The position numbers and the translations under genes were made by a program. This document shows positions 1-5,547 of a stretch of 5,637 bases of DNA, piece after piece (the stretch's first letter is position 1; the number at the start of each line of letters is the position of its first letter). Under the pieces are notes generated by a model. It had not been told where the DNA came from and searched no databases. It worked only from the letters and a program-made list of their open reading frames with translations. This DNA is from Methanobacteriota archaeon (GTDB taxonomy: Archaea > Hydrothermarchaeota > Hydrothermarchaeia > Hydrothermarchaeales > BMS3B): positions 1 to 5,637 of the forward strand of contig QIGD01000095.1 of the NCBI GenBank assembly GCA_003229935.1, read 5' to 3'.

Positions 1-1333
1 TACCTCTCAGAGGCAAAATTGCCTGAAATCGTCTATCTCTTCCCTGCTTTGCACTTCCACCTGCGCTATCACCCTCCACCAGATATACCTCGCTTTTTGA
101 AGGGTCTCTCTCCTGACAGTCAGCTAGCTTTCCAGGAAGAGATGTCACATCAAGAGCACTCTTTCTCCTTGCAAGCTCTCTGGCCTTTCTTGCAGCCTCT
201 CTTGCTCTGGCAGCATCTGTAGCTCTGGAGATTATCCTTTTAATAGCGCTAGGGTTCTCCTCAAAATATGTACTGAGTTCTTCATTCACAACACTCTCAA
301 CAATTCCTTTTACCTCTGTATTGCCCAGCTTTGTTTTTGTCTGCCCTTCAAACTGAGGCTCTGGAAGCTTAACACTTATAACTGCAGTAAGCCCTTCCCT
401 TACATCTTCGCCACTGAGGCTCATATCTTTAAGTAATTTGTTCTTCTTTCCATAGTCATTTATACTTCTTGTCAGAGCTGCTCTGAAACCACTTAGATGA
501 GTTCCTCCCTCTATAGTATGAATATTATTTGCAAATGCAAAGATATGCTCTGTATAACTGTCAGTATATTGAAGGGCAATCTCTACATATACATCATTTT
601 TTTCCTTATTGATATATACTATAACATCATGAAGAGTCTTCTTCTCTGAATTTAGCCAGCTAACAAAAGAAACAACACCACCTGAATAATTGAATTTCAG
701 GTCTTCACCTGTGAGATTATCTTTTAGTACTATTTCCAGGTCTCTATTAAGAAAAGCAAGTTCTCTTAGCCTTGATTTTAGTGTATCATAGTTAAATTCT
801 GTTAATGGGAAAATTATAGGGTCTGGTTTGAATATGATGTATGTACCCTTCTTCCTTGTTTTACCTCTAATCTCAATTTCTGTCTTTACCTTACCTCTTT
901 CAAAACGCTGATAATATATCTTCCCTTCCCTGTAAACCTCAACTTCAAGCCACTCTGACAGTGCATTAACAACACTTACACCCACACCATGTAAACCACC
1001 TGAAATAGTATATACCTTTTGTGAGAATTTTCCTCCTGCATGAAGCTTGGTAAGAGCAATCTCTACACCTGATTTATTATAAATAGGATGAATATCAGTT
1101 GGTATGCCTCTTCCATTATCAAGAATACTGACACTCCCATCTTTATGAATGACAACTTCAATTTTATTGCAATAACCAGCTATTGCTTCATCTATACTGT
1201 TATCCACAACTTCATAGACAAGATGATGAAGACCTCTTGGCCCAGTAGTCCCTATATACATACTTGGACGCTTTCTTACCGCCTCAAGGTCTTCAAGAAC
1301 CTCTATATCTGTTGCATTATATTCATTTGACAT
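1..1333 (-). CDS. gyrB: DNA gyrase subunit B, N-terminal 444 codons (cut by left window edge)
   Basis: ATPase subunit of type IIA topoisomerase, which with GyrA introduces negative supercoils using ATP. I translated the minus strand from ATG 1333-1331 and it stays open to position 2. The start region reads MSNEYNATDIEVLEDLEAV, followed by the RKRPSMYIG motif. GHKL ATPase motifs follow: E41 (general base) and N45 in YEVVDNSIDEA, DNGRGIP at about 72-78, and GGLHGVG at about 112-118. The transducer lysine loop QTKTKLGN comes later. The Toprim motif EGDSAGGSAKQGRDR starts at E420, and the window ends in ILPLRG. Full GyrB of this short type is about 630-650 residues, so roughly 190 C-terminal residues (the remaining Toprim acidic residues and the GyrA-contacting tail) lie outside. 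GyrB is favoured over ParE/TopoVI-B by the overall motif set, but a ParE reading cannot be excluded without the C-terminus. A GAGGT ribosome binding site lies 6 nt before the ATG. The frame is intact. Confidence 0.95.
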   Translation of the reverse strand, partial: MSNEYNATDIEVLEDLEAVRKRPSMYIGTTGPRGLHHLVYEVVDNSIDEAIAGYCNKIEVVIHKDGSVSILDNGRGIPTDIHPIYNKSGVEIALTKLHAGGKFSQKVYTISGGLHGVGVSVVNALSEWLEVEVYREGKIYYQRFERGKVKTEIEIRGKTRKKGTYIIFKPDPIIFPLTEFNYDTLKSRLRELAFLNRDLEIVLKDNLTGEDLKFNYSGGVVSFVSWLNSEKKTLHDVIVYINKEKNDVYVEIALQYTDSYTEHIFAFANNIHTIEGGTHLSGFRAALTRSINDYGKKNKLLKDMSLSGEDVREGLTAVISVKLPEPQFEGQTKTKLGNTEVKGIVESVVNEELSTYFEENPSAIKRIISRATDAARAREAARKARELARRKSALDVTSLPGKLADCQERDPSKSEVYLVEGDSAGGSAKQGRDRRFQAILPLRG

Positions 1334-1420
1334 ACACTAACCTCATAAGAAATTTAAGCTTTGAGTTAATAAATCTTTCCGAGACTAAAAGCAAGAGATG
1401 CTTATATATTATAAATAGAA
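1334..1420 (-). promoter_or_regulatory. gyrB promoter and ribosome binding site
   Basis: Read on the minus strand, GAGGT (1344-1340) sits 6 nt before the gyrB ATG and is a clear Shine-Dalgarno site. Further upstream, 1418-1401 reads CTATTTATAATATATAAG, an archaeal TATA-box-like run with A/T-rich flanks. Transcription starting about 25 nt downstream would give a leader of roughly 45-50 nt. Both motifs are visible in the sequence; the start point is inferred from normal archaeal spacing. No bacterial -35/-10 pair stands out as better. Confidence 0.55.
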
Positions 1421-1464
1421 AGGGTTAACTATAATAATGTGTTTGTATATTTTTACTATCTGAA

Positions 1465-1487
1465 ATTTTCTAGTAGTATACAGCCTA
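1465..1487. repeat. Short degenerate copy of the end of the 1720-1824 element
   Basis: The run ATTTTCTAGTAGTAT followed almost at once by CAGCCTA resembles the right-hand part of the 1720-1824 element, where ATTTCTCGTAGTAT (1791-1804) is followed 14 nt later by CAGCCT (1819-1824). The similarity amounts to one substitution and one extra T in the first block, plus loss of the 14-nt spacer. It may be an internally deleted relic of the same repeat, but the match is short and could be chance. Confidence 0.25.
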
Positions 1488-1508
1488 CCACCATCTTAAT
1501 AAAAAGTA

Positions 1509-1697
1509 TCATTTTTTAATCCAGTCAGAAATAAAAAATTTATATGTCCTCCCAAATCTTTCCCTTGTAATAATTTCTTTCTTCTCTAGGTTGAATATAA
1601 GAGCCGAGACTTTTGATTTGAGAAAACCTGTGTGAAAACGAATAGAATCCTGGGTTACTCCTTCATTATTCCTTATTATATCAATTACAAGATTTTA
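1509..1697 (-). pseudogene. Remnant of a winged helix-turn-helix regulator (C-terminal part)
   Basis: On the minus strand the frame between stop codons at 1697-1695 and 1511-1509 encodes about 62 residues with no usable start codon. It begins NLVIDIIRNNEGVTQ and includes IRFHTGFLKSKVSALIF, LEKKEIITRERFGRTYK and the final FFISDWIKK. This is the typical winged-helix pattern of archaeal membrane-associated or MarR-like regulators: helix 'DIIRNNEGVTQ', recognition helix 'TGFLKSKVSALIFNLEKK', wing 'IITRERFGRTYKFFIS'. The in-frame TAA just before NLVIDII, followed by another at 1718-1716, removes the N-terminus, so I call it broken. The same-strand membrane-segment ORF at 1831-1926 could be the lost front end of the same gene, because membrane segment plus C-terminal wHTH is a common archaeal architecture. 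That link is inference. Confidence 0.6.
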
Positions 1698-1719
1698 GGC
1701 AGAAAGCCCACTACTTTAT

Positions 1720-1824
1720 AGGCTGTCAGAGAATTACTCTCAGTAATAGAAAGACTACTTATTTTAGATAATAAAGGCTAAATTTAGCTTATTTCTCGTA
1801 GTATTTTTGATTACGGGACAGCCT
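1720..1824. mobile_element. Putative MITE-like element or IS remnant with 8-bp terminal inverted repeats
   Basis: AGGCTGTC at 1720-1727 is matched by its exact reverse complement GACAGCCT at 1817-1824. The pentamer CTTTA occurs just outside each end (1714-1718, two bases before the left arm, and 1825-1829, directly after the right arm), as a target-site duplication would. The interior is AT-rich and has no ORF of note. It contains the near-palindrome ATTACTCTCAGTAAT (1733-1747). The size, terminal repeats and position inside a decayed gene suggest a small non-autonomous transposon or an IS deleted to its ends. The two ends diverge beyond the first 7-8 bases, so this is a tentative call. No transposase for it is in the window. 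Confidence 0.4.
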
Positions 1825-1830
1825 CTTTAG

Positions 1831-1926
1831 TCATGGGTAGTTCACATTCACTGGGTTAACCAAGATGTAGAAGGATACACCAGCTATAATACTCAGAATA
1901 AAATTGAACGTCATTCTATATTTCAT
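1831..1926 (-). pseudogene. Short ORF with one membrane segment, probable 5' fragment of a broken gene
   Basis: ATG at 1926-1924 opens a 31-codon frame ending with TGA at 1833-1831. It starts MKYRMTFNF and continues ILSIIAGVSFYILVNPV, a hydrophobic stretch of about 17 residues preceded by K/R and so a plausible signal-anchor. The frame is also open upstream to a TAG at 2007-2005 (including LFRAGLLTSLLLHEDG), and I see no strong ribosome binding site before the ATG. A TATA-like run, GTTTTTATACTTTA on the minus strand at about 1995-1982, lies about 60 nt upstream. It is most simply the damaged beginning of the regulator gene whose wHTH end is at 1509-1697. Alternatives are an independent small membrane protein or chance. 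Confidence 0.35.
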
Positions 1927-2084
1927 AGCCTTCAAACCATCTTCATGCAAAAGAAGAGATGTCAGGAGTCCAGCCCGAAATAAAGTATAAAAACTAAAAG
2001 TACACTAGTCAAAAGTCTCTAATTCTCTGTCCTCAGCTTAACAATATGCATATGTTTTCTTCTTCATCATATGATTAGATAAGC

Positions 2085-2672
2085 CTATTCCAGCTGAGTA
2101 TGCCTATACCTCATCTCATCTTCAGTCTTATGCAGCCTGACCATAAGCTCTACAATCAGAGCATCCAGAAAAACTAAAACTGAAACCTCGAAAAGTGTGC
2201 CCAGAGGTGCAAGAGGATAGTGCTCTCCTTTAATCTGCCTCAGAAAGAAATCTTTTTCCCCTATAAGCTTTGTTCTGCCCTTAATCATAACGACAATATC
2301 AGCCATTTTTCCCAAGGAAGAGACAGGGTAGCTTGTAATAACTGCAAGCTTTGCTCCAGAACTCTTGGCTATTTTTCCAGAAGTTACTATACTTGTAGTT
2401 TCTCCTGAGCCAGAAATTGTTATAAGAAGGTCTTTGTCTGTTATAGAAGGTGTGACACTATCTCCCACAACATAAACAGTTGTACCAAGGTGCATCAGGC
2501 GCATGGCAAAGGCTTTTGCGACCAGACCGCTTCTTCCAGCACCATAAAGGAAGACCTTCTCTGAAGCTATAATCACCTGAATCAGGCTCTCCACATCTTC
2601 CTCATTCAATTCTTTGGTAACCTTATTTATATGCTCTGTAATACTGTAAATTGCATCTCTAAGAATTTCCAT
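2085..2672 (-). CDS. hxlB: 6-phospho-3-hexuloisomerase (SIS domain, HxlB/PHI type)
   Basis: Isomerises D-arabino-hex-3-ulose 6-phosphate to or from fructose 6-phosphate. In archaea this, with hexulose-6-phosphate synthase, supplies ribulose 5-phosphate in place of the oxidative pentose pathway. The 195-residue product, starting MEILRDAIYSI, has the usual PHI length and the single SIS fold: FLYGAGRSGLVAKAFAMRL (about residues 42-60), the phosphosugar loop ITISGSGETTS (about 86-96), AVITSYPVSSLGKMADI, then GEHYPLAPLGTLFEV and the C-terminal RLHKTEDEMRYRHTQLE, all typical of the family. I chose the ATG at 2672 rather than an in-frame ATG at 2738. The extra 22 residues are unlike the family and would place the palindrome and promoter inside the gene. 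A TATA-like TTAAATATC centred near 2696 would start transcription almost at this ATG, suggesting a leaderless message. No hexulose-phosphate synthase gene is adjacent. It diverges from the thrC operon. Confidence 0.88.
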   Translation of the reverse strand: MEILRDAIYSITEHINKVTKELNEEDVESLIQVIIASEKVFLYGAGRSGLVAKAFAMRLMHLGTTVYVVGDSVTPSITDKDLLITISGSGETTSIVTSGKIAKSSGAKLAVITSYPVSSLGKMADIVVMIKGRTKLIGEKDFFLRQIKGEHYPLAPLGTLFEVSVLVFLDALIVELMVRLHKTEDEMRYRHTQLE

Positions 2673-2786
2673 GAATAATGATAAAATACAATGATATTTA
2701 AGACTTGGCGTTGTAATTACTCTGAGTAATACTTTCACCGAAAAAGATATATACCAGTAATAATCATTGATAGTTTAGGTGATGCC
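2673..2786. promoter_or_regulatory. Divergent promoter region between hxlB and thrC
   Basis: Plus strand: AAAAAGATATATA (2741-2753) is a good archaeal BRE plus TATA box. Initiation about 25 nt downstream (near 2775) would leave a leader of about 12 nt carrying AGGTGAT (2777-2783), a strong match to the anti-Shine-Dalgarno, 3 nt before the thrC ATG. Minus strand: TTAAATATC near 2700-2692 is TATA-like and sits 24 nt from the hxlB ATG, fitting leaderless transcription. The direct repeat AATGATA (2676-2682 and 2690-2696) lies at the hxlB start. The two promoters share a palindrome in the middle, listed separately. Confidence 0.55.
2716..2730. promoter_or_regulatory. 15-bp perfect palindrome, candidate operator
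   Basis: ATTACTCTGAGTAAT is a perfect inverted repeat: two 7-base arms around a central T. It lies about 10 bp upstream of the thrC BRE/TATA and about 15 bp upstream of the hxlB TATA-like box, almost equidistant. That is where a dimeric archaeal regulator would act on both genes, as an activator or repressor. A 14/15 match occurs at 1733-1747. The binding protein is unknown. Confidence 0.5.
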
Positions 2787-4022
2787 ATGAGAGTAATTGG
2801 GTTAAAATGTAGAAACTGTGGTAAAGAGTATAAGACCCTTCCAATTAATATATGTGAAGAATGTTTCGGACCCCTTGAAGTTAAATACGATTATGAGGAA
2901 ATAAAAGAGAATATATCAAAAGAGAAAATACAAAAAGCAGAGCCCACACTATGGCGTTATAGAGATTTTCTGCCTGTTGAAGACCAAAATAAAATTGTCG
3001 ACCTCAAGGCTGGCTTCACGCCACTGCATAAAGCTGACAACCTTGCTGAAGTTCTCGGCCTCAAAGAGCTTTATCTGAAAAATGATAGTGTAAACACAAC
3101 CTTCTCCTTCAAAGACAGAGTGGTTTCTGTGGCAATAAGTAAGGCAATAGAATTCGGCTTTGACACTGTTGCCTGCGCTTCTACAGGAAATCTGGCAAAC
3201 AGTGTTGCTGCTCATGCTGCCAAAGCAAAACTCAACTGCTATATATTTATTCCAAAAAACCTCAGCAGAGGGAAAATTATACCTACTCTAGCCTATGACC
3301 CAAATCTTATAGCTGTTGATAGTAATTATGATGATGTCAACAGGCTGTGCACAGAGATATCCAGTTATTATGATTGGGCTTTTGTAAATATAAATCTAAG
3401 ACCTTACTATAGCGAAGGTTCAAAAACTCTCGGTTTTGAAGTTGTCGAGCAGCTGGGCTGGGAGGTTCCAGAGCGATATATTGCACCTGTCGGGTCAGGT
3501 TCACTTCTCACAAAAATCCATAAGGGACTTAAAGAGTTGGAAATAACAGGATTAATCGATGAGGTTAATACAAAGGTAACTGCTGCTCAGAGTGAGGGAT
3601 GTTCACCAGTTACAACTTCCTTCAGGACAGGAGAGGCTATAAAACCTGTCAAGCCAAACACAATAGAACAGAGTCTTGCAATAGGCAATCCTGCTGACGG
3701 TTTCTATGCAGTCAAACTTATTAAGGAAACAGGAGGTACAGCAGGCACGGCAAATGACGAGGAGATTATAGAAGGTATAAAGCTTCTCGCAAAGACTGAA
3801 GGTATATTCACAGAAACTGCCGGTGGTGTTGTAATAGGCACTCTGAAAAACCTTGTAGAAGCTGGAGAAATAGATAAAGATGAGAAGACAGTAGTATATA
3901 TTACAGGAAATGGTTTGAAGACCCAGGATGTGCTTGTTAACAGGCTCACAGAGCCTCAGGTGATTTCACCTGATCTGGAGGAATTCAACAAACTTCTGAA
4001 AAAGGAGGCTGTTATATGGTAA
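2787..4022 (+). CDS. thrC: Threonine synthase family PLP enzyme
   Basis: Threonine synthase converts O-phosphohomoserine to threonine with pyridoxal phosphate in the cytoplasm. The 411-residue product opens with a zinc-ribbon-like segment (C8, C11, C23, C26 in CRNC...CEEC), common in archaeal-type ThrC. FTPLHKADNLAEVLGL follows, then the PLP lysine K109 in NTTFSFKDR, the phosphate/substrate loop ASTGNLANS, the glycine-rich PVGSGSLL, TETAGGVVIGTL and the terminal YITGNGLKTQD. The usual NPTGSFKDR is here NTTFSFKDR, a variant around the catalytic lysine. The start is set by AGGTGAT 3 nt upstream. The C-terminus overlaps the MoaD-like gene by 7 nt. Co-transcription with a sulfur carrier and its E1 raises the possibility of a thiocarboxylate-dependent beta/gamma-replacement reaction instead of, or besides, threonine synthesis. 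Cysteate synthase, a ThrC paralogue, is less likely because the SFKDR motif is retained. Confidence 0.88.
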   Translation: MRVIGLKCRNCGKEYKTLPINICEECFGPLEVKYDYEEIKENISKEKIQKAEPTLWRYRDFLPVEDQNKIVDLKAGFTPLHKADNLAEVLGLKELYLKNDSVNTTFSFKDRVVSVAISKAIEFGFDTVACASTGNLANSVAAHAAKAKLNCYIFIPKNLSRGKIIPTLAYDPNLIAVDSNYDDVNRLCTEISSYYDWAFVNINLRPYYSEGSKTLGFEVVEQLGWEVPERYIAPVGSGSLLTKIHKGLKELEITGLIDEVNTKVTAAQSEGCSPVTTSFRTGEAIKPVKPNTIEQSLAIGNPADGFYAVKLIKETGGTAGTANDEEIIEGIKLLAKTEGIFTETAGGVVIGTLKNLVEAGEIDKDEKTVVYITGNGLKTQDVLVNRLTEPQVISPDLEEFNKLLKKEAVIW

Positions 4023-4285
4023 TTGTTAGGCTTGCAACACCCCTGAGAAAATTCTCTGGGGGTAAACCCGAGATAAAAGCAGAAGGAAGTACAGTAAGAG
4101 AGATCATTGACAATATAGAGGCTAAAAGTCCAGGTTTTGCCGATAAAATCCTGGATGATAGTGACATAAAGCAATTTATAAATATCTTCCATAACAATGA
4201 GGATATACGGTTCCAAAAAGGTATTGATACAGAGATTAAACCTGATGATGTGCTATCAATCCTTCCGGCAGTATCTGGAGGTTAA
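4016..4285 (+). CDS. MoaD/ThiS-family ubiquitin-like sulfur carrier protein
   Basis: This 89-residue beta-grasp protein begins MVIVRLATPLRKFSGGKPEIK and has the family's STVREIIDNIE helix. It has an acidic C-terminal part, KPDDVLSILPAVSGG, ending exactly in the diglycine that an E1-like enzyme adenylates and that then carries sulfur as a thiocarboxylate, or forms isopeptides as an archaeal SAMP. Length and tail are as expected. GGAGG (4004-4008) lies 7 nt before the ATG, and the ATG overlaps the thrC stop region, so translation is probably coupled. The downstream ThiF/MoeB-like gene is its likely activating partner. No MoaE or other molybdopterin genes are in the window, so a dedicated role with the thrC product is as plausible as molybdopterin synthesis. 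The exact subfamily (MoaD, CysO-like, SAMP) cannot be decided by eye. Confidence 0.88.
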   Translation: MVIVRLATPLRKFSGGKPEIKAEGSTVREIIDNIEAKSPGFADKILDDSDIKQFINIFHNNEDIRFQKGIDTEIKPDDVLSILPAVSGG

Positions 4286-4288
4286 ACT

Positions 4289-4747
4289 TTGATAATCTAT
4301 ACTCCCTATAAAATTGAACGTTTTACATGTCTCTATAAAGAATGCGGAGCAAAGTGCTGCACTCCCGGTAGGGTTATAACCCACAGAGAAAAGGAAAAGA
4401 TTTCAGAAGCTATAGGACTTAAACCGGAGGAGTTTATTGAAAGAGAAACAGAAAGAGGATTGTTCAGATTGAAAGGTAAGAATGATATGTGCATCTTTCT
4501 GAAAGAGGATTTTTCCTGCTCACTTCATAACATAGATGCAAAACCTCTATCCTGTCAGATGTATCCTTTCCTATTCGAGGGAATTATTTATTCCGATGAG
4601 ATCGTTCTGAAAGTGAGAGCTGCCGATGAATGTCCAGGTATAGGAATCGGTGAAGAGGTTGATGAAGATTTCGAGCTTAAAATTGAAGCTCTTGGAAATA
4701 AGTTTGTGAGTGAAATTAAGGCTGGCCTCAAGGAGGAGGAAAAGTGA
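4289..4747 (+). CDS. YkgJ-family cysteine-cluster protein (CxxxxCxxxCC)
   Basis: A 152-residue protein of the YkgJ-type family, annotated as putative zinc- or iron-chelating; its biochemical role is not established. Cysteines sit in the family order: C14, C19, C23, C24 (FTCLYKECGAKCC), then C68 (DMCIFL), C77 (FSCSLH), C89 (LSCQMYPF), and an extra C115 (DECPGIG). The pattern CxxxxCxxxCC...C...C...CxxYPF is diagnostic. I start it at TTG 4289, because GGAGGT (4277-4282) is well spaced 6 nt upstream and the coding begins at once (MIIYTPYKIERF). That SD is formed by the two glycine codons ending the previous gene. The stop overlaps the start of the E1-like gene (GTGA). In this operon it might deliver or bind a metal or Fe-S cofactor for sulfur transfer, but nothing in the sequence proves that. 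Confidence 0.8.
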   Translation: MIIYTPYKIERFTCLYKECGAKCCTPGRVITHREKEKISEAIGLKPEEFIERETERGLFRLKGKNDMCIFLKEDFSCSLHNIDAKPLSCQMYPFLFEGIIYSDEIVLKVRAADECPGIGIGEEVDEDFELKIEALGNKFVSEIKAGLKEEEK

Positions 4748-5547
4748 ATTTAAATGAGATTAAGCGCTATTCCAGGCAGCTAATTCTTCAGGATTTCGGA
4801 ACAAAAGAGCAGGGAAAGCTCAAAAGAGCAAAGGTAGCTGTTACAGGTGCAGGCGGCCTTGGCTCGCCAATCTCCACCTACCTGACTCTTGCAGGTGTAG
4901 GAGAAATCCATATTTTTGATATGGATAATGTTGAGCTGAGCAACTTAAATCGCCAGTTTCTATATACCCCTGAAGACGAAGGAAAACCAAAAATAGAGAT
5001 TGCAGCAAAGAGACTGCAGGAGATTAATCCCGAGATTAAAGTTGAAGGGATAAATGAAAAGATAACCTATGATAATGCATTTGATATCCTCAAAGACTAT
5101 GATGCCATAGTGGATGGTACAGACAATTTTGCTGTGCGTTATGCAGTAAACGATTCAGCGGTTGTCAATAAAATTCCACTTTTCCATGGTGCTGCTCTGA
5201 TGTATGAAGGCAGAGTTATGAGTATTATTCCCAAAGATACTGCCTGTTTTAGATGCGTCTTTCCAGAAGCTCCTCCTCAGGGCACAATACCTACATGCAG
5301 GGAGGCAGGAATCCTTGGAAGTGTCACAGGCATTGTGGGTTCAATTCAGGCTACTGAGGCAATAAGATACCTTGCAGGCCTGGAGATAGGACTGAAAAAT
5401 AAACTTCTTATTATAAATACTGACATAATGAGCTTTGATGTTGTGAATATAAGAAGGAGAGAAGACTGTACAACCTGTGGTGAAAAATTTATTCCAAAGC
5501 CAGTTGAAGACGTATGCGAGGTGAATCCGTCAATCACCCACGACTAA
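4744..5547 (+). CDS. ThiF/MoeB/HesA-family E1-like adenylyltransferase
   Basis: ATP-dependent enzyme that adenylates the C-terminal glycine of a ThiS/MoaD-type carrier, here presumably the MoaD-like protein two genes upstream. The 267 residues begin with the family N-terminus RYSRQLILQDFG. They contain the nucleotide-binding GAGGLGS (35-41), DMDNVELSNLNRQF (59-72, with the ATP-contacting Arg), DGTDNFAVRY, and a candidate catalytic Cys185 in IPTCREAGILGSVTG. Four zinc cysteines are present: C168 and C171 (CFRC), C242 and C245 (CTTC). There is no rhodanese domain, so sulfur must come from another donor. The start is GTG 4744, with GGAGGAGG (4731-4738) just upstream and a 4-nt overlap with the previous stop. 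The last residues (about NPSITHD) and the TAA run into the IS200/IS605-like hairpin, so the natural C-terminus seems replaced. The core is complete and probably functional. Confidence 0.88.
   Translation: MNLNEIKRYSRQLILQDFGTKEQGKLKRAKVAVTGAGGLGSPISTYLTLAGVGEIHIFDMDNVELSNLNRQFLYTPEDEGKPKIEIAAKRLQEINPEIKVEGINEKITYDNAFDILKDYDAIVDGTDNFAVRYAVNDSAVVNKIPLFHGAALMYEGRVMSIIPKDTACFRCVFPEAPPQGTIPTCREAGILGSVTGIVGSIQATEAIRYLAGLEIGLKNKLLIINTDIMSFDVVNIRRREDCTTCGEKFIPKPVEDVCEVNPSITHD

Noticed and set aside
1088..1330. Plus-strand open frame opposite the gyrB start (also 19-222 opposite its Toprim part)
   Set aside because: The minus strand carries unmistakable GyrB motifs over the same bases.
2044..2073. 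ATATGCATAT and paired CATATG sites downstream of hxlB as a terminator or operator
   Set aside because: The stem is only 6 bp with a 13-nt loop, and no T-run follows on the minus strand. It is too weak in AT-rich DNA to call.
2673..2738. Upstream in-frame ATG at 2738 extending the SIS protein by 22 residues
   Set aside because: The added residues are unlike the family, and the extension would put the palindrome and the TATA-like box inside coding sequence. The ATG at 2672 gives the usual PHI length and start.
2949..3215. Antisense open frame within thrC (and similar ones at 3704-3949, 3956-4216, 4012-4197 and 5346-5537)
   Set aside because: They lie opposite strongly recognisable genes, show no family motifs and no convincing ribosome binding sites. 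They are shadows of the real frames.
2787..4022. thrC product as cysteate synthase (coenzyme M pathway)
   Set aside because: The threonine-synthase-like SFKDR lysine motif and zinc-ribbon start are retained, and no coenzyme M genes are nearby. Not fully excluded without phylogeny.
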